A stretch of DNA of 48,278 bases from a bacterium CG10_46_32 (GTDB taxonomy: Bacteria > Patescibacteriota > Patescibacteriia > UBA2169): contig MOEI01000032.1 of NCBI GenBank assembly GCA_001889965.1, positions 1-48,278 on the forward strand, written 5' to 3'. The position numbers and the translations under genes are program-made. Each line of letters starts with the position of its first letter. Within the stretch, counting starts at the first letter, position 1. Of this stretch, positions 22,841 to 30,352 are shown one piece after another. Below the pieces are notes generated by a model that saw only the letters and a list, made by a program, of their open reading frames with translations, was not told the DNA's origin and did no database searches.

Positions 22841-24088
22841 CTACGCTTGAATCTTTTTCTGCCCGCCCATGTAGCCTCGCAGAACTTTCGGAATCTCAAT
22901 ACTGCCATCTTTCTGCTGGTAGTTTTCCATGATGGCAATCATAGTGCGGCCCATGGCACACACAGTGTTGTTGAGCGTATGGACGAACTTTGACTGGTCG
23001 CCATCCTTGTATTTGATGTTCAAGCGGCGTGATTGGAAATCTGTATCATGACTGCAGGAGGCAAGTTCGCGATAGGTGTTTTGCGCGGGAAACCAACCTT
23101 CAATGTCGTACTTCTTGGCGTTTGGCGCGCCAATATCTCCTGAGCACATGAGAAGCACATGGTATGGAATCTTAAGAGACTGCCAAAACTCTTCGCTTAT
23201 GGCGAGCATGTCCTCATGCATCTCCCAAGACTGTTCCTGGTTACAAAACACAAACATTTCAATCTTATCAAACTGATGACCGCGGATAATACCGGTCGTA
23301 TCCTTGCCATAGGTGCCGGCCTCTCTGCGGAAACAGGAGGAGAACGCAAAATATTTAAGTGGCTCTTTCATAATATCAATGGTTTCATCCGAATGGTACG
23401 AAGCAAGCGGCACTTCCGCGGTACCGATTAGATATAAATCATCCTCGTCCGCGTTCACTTTGTAAATTTCGTTCTTATCGGCCGGGAAAAACCCTGTGCC
23501 AAACATTGCCGGCTCGCGCACGAGCATGGGCGGGAGCATGGGAGTAAAGCCTTTGTCGCGCATAAAAGTTGCCGCGTACTGCATGAGCGCGAACTCAAGC
23601 ATCACTAAATCATTTTTTAAATACCAAAACCGGGAACCGGAAACCTTTGCGCCGCGCTCTGTGTCAATAAGATCCAAAGACGCGCCAAGTTCGGCATGAT
23701 CCTTAATATCAAAATTAAACGCCGGCTTTTTGCCCCATGTTTTGATTTCTTGATTTCCGGATTCGTCCACACCTTCCGGAACAGACTCATGCGTCATATT
23801 GGGAAGCTGGATCAATAACTCACGCAATTCGCTTTCAACCGGAACCAGCGCTTCTTCCAGTTTCTTTATCTCACCTCCAAGCGCTTTTAATTCTTTAATT
23901 GCGTCGGGTGAGGGCTTGGATTTTGACCCGGCTTTAAGCTCGGCGCGCTTTTCATCTGCCTGTGAAATAAGTGCCCGGCGCTTTTCGTCCAATTTCAAAA
24001 TTTCATCCACCGAAACATGGCATTTGCGGATTTTGTTATTTTCTTTTACCTTATCCGGATTTTCCCGGATGAATTGGATATCTAGCAT
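22841..24088 (-). CDS. serS: seryl-tRNA synthetase
   Basis: A 415-residue class II synthetase. It starts MLDIQFIRENPDKV, followed by the tRNA-binding coiled coil (about 30-100). Motif 2 is FRREAGTYGKDTTGIIRGHQFDK (shown as FRREAG and RGHQFDK), and motif 3 lies in the C-terminal LNNTVCAMGRTMIAIMENYQ. It charges tRNA-Ser. The ATG at 24088 gives the family's usual N-terminus; a GTG three codons earlier has a weak AGGA upstream and is possible. It is separated from proS by a 105-bp inverted intergenic repeat. Confidence 0.97.
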   Translation of the reverse strand: MLDIQFIRENPDKVKENNKIRKCHVSVDEILKLDEKRRALISQADEKRAELKAGSKSKPSPDAIKELKALGGEIKKLEEALVPVESELRELLIQLPNMTHESVPEGVDESGNQEIKTWGKKPAFNFDIKDHAELGASLDLIDTERGAKVSGSRFWYLKNDLVMLEFALMQYAATFMRDKGFTPMLPPMLVREPAMFGTGFFPADKNEIYKVNADEDDLYLIGTAEVPLASYHSDETIDIMKEPLKYFAFSSCFRREAGTYGKDTTGIIRGHQFDKIEMFVFCNQEQSWEMHEDMLAISEEFWQSLKIPYHVLLMCSGDIGAPNAKKYDIEGWFPAQNTYRELASCSHDTDFQSRRLNIKYKDGDQSKFVHTLNNTVCAMGRTMIAIMENYQQKDGSIEIPKVLRGYMGGQKKIQA

Positions 24089-24100
24089 ATAATCCACGTC

Positions 24101-24208
24101 GTCATCCTGAGCCCATTCGGCTTCGCTCAGGGCAGGCTTCGTCGAAGGATATAAGTTGGCTTGACGCTATATCTTTCGACTCCACTTCGTTCCGCTCAAG
24201 ATGACGAA
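24101..24208. repeat. imperfect long inverted repeat of the TCATCCTGAGC...GAAGGAT type
   Basis: TCGTCATCCTGAGC...GTCGAAGGATATA is mirrored by TATATCTTTCGAC...GCTCAAGATGACGA across a short centre. A single related unit (TGTCCTGAGCGAAGCGAAGGATCC) occurs at 31836-31859. This matches a widespread intergenic repeat class, here as a hairpin-forming pair. Confidence 0.8.
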
Positions 24209-24211
24209 ATA

Positions 24212-25432
24212 TTATAATTCTTTTATTGAAACAATCTTGATTTCCTTTTCGGCACGCTTTTTGACCTCAATCTTATCCCCAGTCTTCGGGCTAATAACAA
24301 GACGAGTCGGAATACCGATTAAATCCGCATCTCCAAGTTTTTCTCCGTTAGAAGCCTCTCTACGGTCGTCCCACAAAACCTCTTTGCCGGATTTGGTGAG
24401 TTGTTCATACACTTCTTCGGACTGCTTGTAAACGGCATCATTATCACCCAAACTTACAAGATGATACTCGTATGGCGCCACTTCCTCGGGCCATATCATG
24501 CCAGCCTCATCATTATGCACTTCCACAATCGCGCCCATCAAACGGGAAATGCCGATGCCGTAACAGCCGATAATAACTTCTTTTGAAGTTCCATCTTCAT
24601 CGGTAAATTTGAGATCAAAATCTTTGGAAAACTTGGTGCCTAAATCAAAAATGTTTCCCACTTCAATGGATTTCACGGCTTTAATTTTTTCTTTACCGCA
24701 GCGTGGGCACCTATCCCCTTCGCCAACCTTCGCAATTTCCTTATTCTGGCTGAATCCACAAGCGCACGTAAAAATTAAATCCTCGCCATTCTCGGTTGCA
24801 ACCTGGAACTCGTGCGAGAACTCCTTGGTAAACGAGCCGCCAGATGCTTCGGTGATAATGGCATCCAAACCGCAACGCGTAAATACATTCGTATATGCTT
24901 GTTTTGATTTTTCGTAGTACGCTTGTAAGTCTTCGCGAGTGGCGTGAAAACTATATAAATCTTTCATCAAAAATTCGCGCCCACGGAGTAATCCCGCTTT
25001 GGCGCGCAATTCATCTCGAAACTTGGTTTGAATTTGGTACCATGCTTTTGGCAAATCGCGGTAGGAATTAATATGCTTTTTTGCCAAGGGGACAATTACT
25101 TCTTCGTGAGTTGGCCCAAGGCTGTATTCGGAATCGCTCTGGGATTTAATTTTAAATAATACATCCATGCTTTCCCATCTGCCGGTTTTTACCCAATTCT
25201 CTTTGGGGTGCAATGCCGGTAAAAAAATTTCCTGGCCTGCGATTGCATCCATTTCCTCGCGCACAATATCGCTGATCTTATGTAACACGCGCCACCCCAA
25301 CGGCAGGTAGGAATATACTCCTGCCATGAGCTGATCTACAAACCCGGCGCGCACCAAAAAATCATGATTTACGCTTGTGGCGTCTGCTTCGCTTGTTTTG
25401 CTAGTTTTGCTAAAAAGCTGGGATTGCTTCAT
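24212..25432 (-). CDS. proS: prolyl-tRNA synthetase, short form without the editing insertion
   Basis: A 406-residue class II enzyme. Motif 1 region is AGVYSYLPLGWRVLHKI, motif 2 FRDELRAKAGLLRGREFLMKD (shown as FRDE and GREFLMKDLYSF), and motif 3 GCYGIGISRLMGAIVE. Between motifs 2 and 3, where bacterial ProRS usually has the roughly 180-residue editing insertion, there is only a short zinc-ribbon-like segment with CACG and CPRCGK. It should charge tRNA-Pro without the usual editing of Ala-tRNA-Pro. The start ATG at 25432 begins MKQSQLFSKT. Confidence 0.96.
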   Translation of the reverse strand: MKQSQLFSKTSKTSEADATSVNHDFLVRAGFVDQLMAGVYSYLPLGWRVLHKISDIVREEMDAIAGQEIFLPALHPKENWVKTGRWESMDVLFKIKSQSDSEYSLGPTHEEVIVPLAKKHINSYRDLPKAWYQIQTKFRDELRAKAGLLRGREFLMKDLYSFHATREDLQAYYEKSKQAYTNVFTRCGLDAIITEASGGSFTKEFSHEFQVATENGEDLIFTCACGFSQNKEIAKVGEGDRCPRCGKEKIKAVKSIEVGNIFDLGTKFSKDFDLKFTDEDGTSKEVIIGCYGIGISRLMGAIVEVHNDEAGMIWPEEVAPYEYHLVSLGDNDAVYKQSEEVYEQLTKSGKEVLWDDRREASNGEKLGDADLIGIPTRLVISPKTGDKIEVKKRAEKEIKIVSIKEL

Positions 25433-25464
25433 ATGTCCGTATTCTACCACGAACCACCTAAAAA

Positions 25465-26322
25465 TCAATTGATGCCGAGCAAATCGCGGATCCCTTTGTG
25501 GTTTAGCATATCTCGATACCCCATGGCATAGGTTTTTTGTATGCTTTTTTTTGTACTCTGGATCGTGCTTACCGGAGTTCCATTTTTTGGCTCAAGCAAT
25601 TCAACACGCACTCCCGCAGGAACGCGATACTCTGTTAATTCTTTCCATTGCTCCTTATATCTGCTCCGGAACGTTTTTGGCCGAAACCTATTCCATACTG
25701 CCATTGCCGTACTACTCTCAATCCTTGGAACCACATTGTTGATGGCAATAATTTTTGTTGCCCCGCGCCGCACTGCCTCCCGAATGTGCATGCGCAAACT
25801 TGCAGAAAGCTCGGTATCGCAGTATCGATGGCCGTCAATAGATATAAACTTATTAAACGCAACCGGCATTGCCTTGCTCGCGCGCAACAGCTCAAAAATT
25901 TCTTCCTGATCTTCCCGGTCTTTGTCTGAAAAATATACAAGATCGCCACTGTCCGCATCTGTTGCCGCAATCAAAAGCTCGGAAGGCGATTCCTGCACAA
26001 GCCGCATGTCCACGGCATTATCCCGCTTCATAATAACATCAATCAAGTAATCTATATCAAGAATCCTCCAAAATCGGAATCGATTTAAAAATTTACTGGT
26101 AAAAACTGTATCAGTCCAAACTCGAGTAATTGCATCGTACTGTTTTGCCGCGTAATACGCGAATGTGCCAGTTGAGCCTGACCCTGCAATCAAAAAATCC
26201 GGTTCAGTAAACCGGTATTCTGTTGCGAGCGCGACCATGGCGCCTGCCGCATAACTGCAGGACATGCCGCCCCCTGAGCCTACCACTGCAACGATATCTT
26301 TCCGAGAATTTTTTTTTGCCAT
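25465..26322 (-). CDS. patatin-like phospholipase
   Basis: A 285-residue protein. VVGSGGGMSCSYAAGAM is the glycine-rich oxyanion loop. IAGSGSTGTF is the nucleophile elbow, but reads S-G-S-T-G rather than strict G-x-S-x-G. YCDTELSAS holds the catalytic aspartate, with D-T-E replacing D-G-G/A. It would hydrolyse acyl esters of membrane lipids. Both motifs are atypical but the Ser-Asp pair is present. It lies between proS and gap on the same strand. Confidence 0.83.
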   Translation of the reverse strand: MAKKNSRKDIVAVVGSGGGMSCSYAAGAMVALATEYRFTEPDFLIAGSGSTGTFAYYAAKQYDAITRVWTDTVFTSKFLNRFRFWRILDIDYLIDVIMKRDNAVDMRLVQESPSELLIAATDADSGDLVYFSDKDREDQEEIFELLRASKAMPVAFNKFISIDGHRYCDTELSASLRMHIREAVRRGATKIIAINNVVPRIESSTAMAVWNRFRPKTFRSRYKEQWKELTEYRVPAGVRVELLEPKNGTPVSTIQSTKKSIQKTYAMGYRDMLNHKGIRDLLGIN

Positions 26323-26363
26323 AACTTAAAAAAACACCAATATACCGGATCAAACCCGGAAGG

Positions 26364-27413
26364 CTAGATGGTCAAATGAGAAACCATTTCCACGAAGCGG
26401 TTTGCGTAGCCCCACTCGTTATCGTACCAGGCAAGCACTTTAAGCAGATTTCCGCCTACCACGCGCGTAAACTCAAGATCTACAATAGCAGAATGAGGAT
26501 TACCGATAATGTCCGAAGACACTAATGGCTCATCAGTAACCGCGACAATATGTTTGTAGGGATACTTTTCCGACTGTTCACGAAATAGCTTGTTGACCTC
26601 CTCTACGCTCGTGTCTTTTTTAAGGACAAACGTAAAGTCCGAAAGCGACCCATCGATAGTGGGCACGCGGAGCGCTATGGCATCGAATTTTCCAGAAAGG
26701 CTGGGAATAGTTTTAGTAGTCGCAATTGCCGCCCCAGTTGAAGTAGGAATAATATTGTATGCGGCCGCGCGCGCCCTGCGAAAATCCTTGCTTGGGCCAT
26801 CCACTAAATTCTGCGTGGATGTATACGAATGGATGGTGGTAATCATCCCCTTTTCGATTCCAAACGCATCTTGAATAATTTTCGTAACAGGTGCGATGCA
26901 ATTTGTAGTACAGGATGCGTTGGAAACAATTTTGTGCGCAACTCCATCGAGCGTATTTACACTGATCACGTTTGTGGCGGTCTCCTCGTCTTTGGCGGGA
27001 GCGCTTATGATGACGCGCTTTGCTCCGGCTTTGAGGTGGGCATTTGCTTTTTCTGTGGTTGTAAAAAATCCAGTTGATTCAAGAACCACATCAACCTTAA
27101 GTTCCTTCCAGGGAAGTTTTTCGGGGTCTTTTTGCGCGAGTATAGGAATCACGGCATCACCAATACGCAAACTACCTTTGCAGTCGCTTGATTTTAGAGG
27201 TTTTTTATCGGAAGCTGAAATTTCTTTTTTGTACGTACCATATACCGTGTCGTACTTCAAAAGATACGCGAGCATCTTTGGATCAACCAAATCGTTTATG
27301 GCAACCAGTTCAATGTCGTTCTTTTCAAGCGCGATTTTTGCCGCAGCCCTGCCGATTCTGCCGAATCCATTAATGGCTACTCTGCGTTTTATTTTTTCTT
27401 TTTTGTGTTCCAT
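26364..27413 (-). CDS. gap: glyceraldehyde-3-phosphate dehydrogenase
   Basis: A 349-residue enzyme. NAD-binding start VAINGFGRIGRAAAKIAL, catalytic SNASCTTNCIAPVTK, STGAAIATTKTIPSLSGKFDAIALRVP and the C-terminal WYDNEWGYANRFVEM are all present. It interconverts glyceraldehyde-3-phosphate and 1,3-bisphosphoglycerate in glycolysis. It has about ten extra Lys-rich residues at the N-terminus and no clear Shine-Dalgarno site. Same strand as pyrH, 24 nt downstream. Confidence 0.98.
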   Translation of the reverse strand: MEHKKEKIKRRVAINGFGRIGRAAAKIALEKNDIELVAINDLVDPKMLAYLLKYDTVYGTYKKEISASDKKPLKSSDCKGSLRIGDAVIPILAQKDPEKLPWKELKVDVVLESTGFFTTTEKANAHLKAGAKRVIISAPAKDEETATNVISVNTLDGVAHKIVSNASCTTNCIAPVTKIIQDAFGIEKGMITTIHSYTSTQNLVDGPSKDFRRARAAAYNIIPTSTGAAIATTKTIPSLSGKFDAIALRVPTIDGSLSDFTFVLKKDTSVEEVNKLFREQSEKYPYKHIVAVTDEPLVSSDIIGNPHSAIVDLEFTRVVGGNLLKVLAWYDNEWGYANRFVEMVSHLTI

Positions 27414-27437
27414 ATCGCAAGTATATCACAGTTTGTG

Positions 27438-28157
27438 CTATTTGACGATAGTTCCAATTGTCTCGCCCGCAACAATTTTGGCAAGCGCTCCGGGCTTGTA
27501 CTTAAAAATAATGATAGGAAGCTTGTTATCCATGCACAAGCTGAACGCAGTTGAATCCATTACTTTGATACGCTTGGTAAGTGCGCCATGGAAAGTTATC
27601 TGTTGAAGTTTTTTAGGTTTTTTCTTTCCTTTTGTATTTGGATCAGAGGTGTACACGCCATCAACAGAGGTAGTTGCTTTAAGCAGCACTTCAGCGCCAA
27701 CCTCCAAAGCGCGGAGCGCGGCTGCCGTATCAGTCGTAAAGTATGGATTGCCCGTGCCTGCCGCAAAAATCACAATTTTCCCGTCTTTAAGGTGCGACTT
27801 TGCCTGACGGCGAATGTAATCTTCTGCAACTTCTTTCATGGAGATCGCAGTTAAAACTCTGCAATGCGCCCCACACTGTTCTATCTCAGCCTGCAAGGCA
27901 ATCGCGTTCATGATGGTAGCGGTCATGCCCATGTAATCTGCTGTGGCGCGATCAATGGAATCTTTAGGAATATTTCTACCGCGAAAAATATTGCCTCCGC
28001 CGATTACCACGCCAAGTTCAATACCGCTCTTTGCAATCAAAGCAAGGTCAGTCGCAACCGCTCGGGTAATGTTAAAATCGATTCCAAACCCCTGTTTGCC
28101 CGAAAGCGCTTCTCCAGAAAGTTTTAGTAAAATTCTCTTGTACCTTGGTTTTTTCAT
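27438..28157 (-). CDS. pyrH: uridylate kinase
   Basis: A 239-residue UMP kinase: RILLKLSGEALSGKQGFGID, GGGNIFRG, DYMGMTATIMNA, FAAGTGNPYFTTDTAAALRA and KATTSVDGVYTSDP. It phosphorylates UMP to UDP. It starts just after the tsf terminator without a Shine-Dalgarno site. The order rpsB-tsf-pyrH is widely conserved in bacteria. Confidence 0.98.
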   Translation of the reverse strand: MKKPRYKRILLKLSGEALSGKQGFGIDFNITRAVATDLALIAKSGIELGVVIGGGNIFRGRNIPKDSIDRATADYMGMTATIMNAIALQAEIEQCGAHCRVLTAISMKEVAEDYIRRQAKSHLKDGKIVIFAAGTGNPYFTTDTAAALRALEVGAEVLLKATTSVDGVYTSDPNTKGKKKPKKLQQITFHGALTKRIKVMDSTAFSLCMDNKLPIIIFKYKPGALAKIVAGETIGTIVK

Positions 28158-28172
28158 GAATGTATGGTTTTT

Positions 28173-28201
28173 AAAAAGCCCCGCTACGTACGGGGCTTTT
28201 T
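28173..28201 (-). terminator. terminator between tsf and pyrH
   Basis: AAAAAGCCCCG TACGTAG CGGGGCTTTTT, symmetric and U-rich on both strands. It starts 3 nt after the tsf stop. Confidence 0.85.
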
Positions 28202-28203
28202 AA

Positions 28204-28695
28204 TTATATATCTAATCGGGAAAATCCCGTAATTTCAATTTTCTCTCCAATCTTTGCGGTTGCCGCTTCAACAAGATCAGCAATGGTCTTTGAACTATCT
28301 TTGATGAATGGCTGGTTCAAAAGAATCGCATCAGGGTTGCTATCGCCTTTTTGATCTACCGGTACATCTGCCTCGCTTACATACTCTGGGCCAGTTGCCA
28401 CAACCTGCATGGCAATATCGTGCGCGAGTTCCTGAAACTCAGGATTGCGCGCCACAAAGTCAGTTTCGCAAGCAAGTTTTACCAAGGAGGCTACTTTGCC
28501 GTTCGCGTGGACATACGATCCAATCCAACCTTCGCCAGCTTCTCGGCCCGCGCGTTTGGCTGCAATGGCTTTGCCTTTTTTTTGCAATTCTTTAAGCGCA
28601 GCCTGCTCATCACCGCCTGCTGCATCCAGCGCTTCTTTAATATCCATGATCCCCGCGCCAGTTTGGTTTCTAATTTTGAGAATAAGTTCTTTCAT
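28204..28695 (-). CDS. tsf: elongation factor Ts (short form)
   Basis: A 163-residue EF-Ts with the N-terminal helical domain (IRNQTGAGIMDIKEALDAAGGD), the EF-Tu-contacting motif CETDFVARN and a single core subdomain, ending KIGEKIEITGFSRLDI. At 163 residues it is shorter than the usual 200-295, having lost one core subdomain, as in some reduced genomes. It recycles EF-Tu-GDP. It lies 6 nt after rpsB. Confidence 0.96.
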   Translation of the reverse strand: MKELILKIRNQTGAGIMDIKEALDAAGGDEQAALKELQKKGKAIAAKRAGREAGEGWIGSYVHANGKVASLVKLACETDFVARNPEFQELAHDIAMQVVATGPEYVSEADVPVDQKGDSNPDAILLNQPFIKDSSKTIADLVEAATAKIGEKIEITGFSRLDI

Positions 28696-28701
28696 AGTAG
28701 T

Positions 28702-29412
28702 TTACTCTGATTTAGTTTTACCCTTGCCCGCGAGTACTGCATCGGCAATCACATTGGTAATCAGTTCAACAGACTTGAGCGAATCATCATTCGCAGGAAT
28801 AGGATAGGTGATTTTAGAAGGGTCAACATTGCTGTCGGCGAGCGCAATAACCGGAACTTTGAGCTTGCGCGCTTCTGCAAGCGCTGTTTTATCATACTTA
28901 CTATCAACAATAAACACCGCGCCCGGCGTGCCAGAAGTTAAGCTGCGAATACCGCCGATATCTTTATTTAGTTTATCATACTCTTCGGTAAATTCTAATT
29001 GCTCGCGCTTGGTGTATTTTGCAAGACGTCTTGAAGCGGTATCATCTTCAAATTTTTTCATGCGCTTCTGCATATTGGAAATAGCGGCCCAGTTCGTAAG
29101 CATGCCACCGATCCATCGGTTCACCACATAGGGGCTTTGAGCGCGCTCTGCGGCAGCGACAACAATTTTGCGCGCCAACGGCTTAACTCCCACAAACAAA
29201 ATTGGCTTTCCCTCGGCAGCAATCTTAGAAACAAATGTTGCTATGCGCGTAAGCGCATCGCGGGTCTTTGCCACGTCAATCACATGGATTTCGCCACGCT
29301 TACCAAACAAAAAAGGCTTGGCCTTAGGATGCCAACGCTGAGTGGTGTGTCCATAGTGCGCTCCTGCTTCCAAAAGCGCCTCAATGGAGGGAATCGTAAC
29401 TTGATCTGACAT
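28702..29412 (-). CDS. rpsB: 30S ribosomal protein S2
   Basis: A 236-residue S2 with LLEAGAHYGHTTQRWHPKAKPF, RWIGGMLTNW, PGAVFIVDSKYD and VIALADSNVDP. It is a structural protein of the small subunit. AAAGGAA lies 8 nt before the ATG. It is preceded by a promoter and a 110-nt structured leader and heads an rpsB-tsf unit. Confidence 0.98.
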   Translation of the reverse strand: MSDQVTIPSIEALLEAGAHYGHTTQRWHPKAKPFLFGKRGEIHVIDVAKTRDALTRIATFVSKIAAEGKPILFVGVKPLARKIVVAAAERAQSPYVVNRWIGGMLTNWAAISNMQKRMKKFEDDTASRRLAKYTKREQLEFTEEYDKLNKDIGGIRSLTSGTPGAVFIVDSKYDKTALAEARKLKVPVIALADSNVDPSKITYPIPANDDSLKSVELITNVIADAVLAGKGKTKSE

Positions 29413-29434
29413 ATATATGTTCCTTTTAACTACT

Positions 29435-29493
29435 ACTGCGCCTCATAAGCACGCCAACCCTATACAAGGGAGGAAAACGCGCCTCTTCGCAGT
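29435..29493 (-). promoter_or_regulatory. structured rpsB leader hairpin
   Basis: On the minus strand, ACTGCG pairs with CGCAGT at the base, GCGCG with CGTGC inside, and CCCT with AGGG at the tip. It sits between the rpsB promoter and the Shine-Dalgarno site. An S2 autoregulatory site is possible but is inference. Confidence 0.5.
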
Positions 29494-29521
29494 ATGATTA
29501 ATAAAATTGATGACAAGACAC

Positions 29522-29550
29522 ACTATAGCACAAGATTTGGAATGATGCAA
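29522..29550 (-). promoter_or_regulatory. rpsB promoter
   Basis: On the minus strand, TTGCAT (29545-29550), a 17-bp spacer and TATAGT. Confidence 0.7.
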
Positions 29551-29556
29551 GTATGG

Positions 29557-29592
29557 AAAAAAAGGCTCGCACTACCGAAGTAGTACGAGCCT
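29557..29592 (-). terminator. terminator of the Ile-attenuated gene
   Basis: On the minus strand, AGGCTCGTACTAC TTCG GTAGTGCGAGCCT followed by TTTTTTTCC. Confidence 0.9.
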
Positions 29593-29614
29593 CATAGAAC
29601 ACAGCACGTTACTC

Positions 29615-30079
29615 CTAGAGCATTGCAGTCTCTAGGGCAACCTGGCGATCGCTCTGACAGCGCATTGCATCCGGAAGCCCAACCGGCAAGCGCGGCCTGC
29701 GAACCAATGTGCTGCCGCTGGACACTGGTGGCATGCGCGAAGCTCTGAAGATACTTCTAACAGCATCAGCGCTTATGATCAAAAAAGATGTGCCACGAGC
29801 CATGCAAACCTTGAACTCAAGCCCCGCACGGGCGTTTGCATGGAACTGAATCTTCTGGCGAACGGGTCGCGCGCCGTTGTCATACGCGACACTAATCAGA
29901 TGATACAGTTGGCGCGCTACAAAGGATCCATGAAGGCTGAATTCAATCCACCCCCTGTCTGGATCTGTCGCCTGTTCCGCATTGACCCACCTCCAGAAAA
30001 TAGCGGCGATTGCATCACCTTGTTGCAGCTCCACCCCCTCGGCAACCGACAGTGTACTGCCGCACAACTGCGTATCCAT
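29615..30079 (-). CDS. unknown 154-residue protein under Ile attenuation
   Basis: I do not recognise the protein. It has no membrane segment; its middle (GWIEFSLHGSFVARQLYHLI, then FKVCMARGTSFLIISA) looks like a small alpha/beta domain, and its C-terminus is Arg/Pro-rich. I chose the ATG at 30079 (MDTQLCGS), after AAAGGGG. The longer frame would run through a terminator. It is monocistronic. Upstream lie an Ile-rich leader ORF with an attenuator and a second promoter after the terminator. A role in branched-chain amino-acid supply is inferred only from this regulation. Confidence 0.72.
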   Translation of the reverse strand: MDTQLCGSTLSVAEGVELQQGDAIAAIFWRWVNAEQATDPDRGWIEFSLHGSFVARQLYHLISVAYDNGARPVRQKIQFHANARAGLEFKVCMARGTSFLIISADAVRSIFRASRMPPVSSGSTLVRRPRLPVGLPDAMRCQSDRQVALETAML

Positions 30080-30098
30080 GGTACGGCCCCTTTCTTGT

Positions 30099-30127
30099 GT
30101 AGTATGAATGAACGAATGGATTGTCAA
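30099..30127 (-). promoter_or_regulatory. second promoter after the Ile attenuator
   Basis: On the minus strand, TTGACA (30122-30127), a 17-bp spacer and TACTAC. The -35 follows the terminator T-tract directly, as at 16075-16104. Confidence 0.5.
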
Positions 30128-30131
30128 AATT

Positions 30132-30154
30132 AAAAGAACCTCCCGAGCGGGAGG
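30132..30154 (-). terminator. Ile attenuator terminator
   Basis: On the minus strand, CCTCCC GCTC GGGAGG followed by TTCTTTT. The strand at 30143-30158 can instead pair with CCGAGCGG/GCCTT at 30187-30201 in the leader ORF, 13 bp with one internal loop. Confidence 0.85.
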
Positions 30155-30183
30155 CCTTCTGTGATTCCAATGTGGTATCAAAA

Positions 30184-30249
30184 TTAAAGGCTTCCGCTCG
30201 GTGCGGGTGTAATAATACCGATAATAATAATACCTTTTGCGGAATTCAT
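30184..30249 (-). CDS. isoleucine leader peptide (attenuator uORF)
   Basis: A 21-codon ORF with KGIIIIGIIT: six Ile codons in seven positions (ATT ATT ATT ATC GGT ATT ATT). Its ATG is about 9 nt after the -10 box, so the message would be practically leaderless. The antiterminator strand occupies the last five codons. Stalling on Ile codons would leave it free to pair with 30143-30158; completing translation would mask it and allow termination. Confidence 0.86.
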   Translation of the reverse strand: MNSAKGIIIIGIITPAPSGSL

Positions 30250-30258
30250 GTTATCCAC

Positions 30259-30286
30259 ATTTTAGCAAATCCAAAAAATTTGTCAA
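30259..30286 (-). promoter_or_regulatory. promoter of the Ile leader unit
   Basis: On the minus strand, TTGACA (30281-30286), a 16-bp spacer and TAAAAT, overlapping the T-tract of the preceding terminator. Confidence 0.78.
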
Positions 30287-30320
30287 AAAGAAAACAGCCA
30301 CCACATCCTGTGATGGCTGC
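30284..30320 (-). terminator. terminator of the secreted barrel-like gene
   Basis: On the minus strand, AGCCATCAC AGGAT GTGGTGGCT followed by GTTTTCTTTTT. Confidence 0.85.
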
Positions 30321-30352
30321 TCGACTGATTGCATGAACAATAGACCGCTCGT

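Noticed and set aside
30080-30181. Upstream extension of the 154-residue protein
   Set aside because: It would translate the attenuator terminator; the internal ATG at 30079 follows a purine-rich ribosome site.
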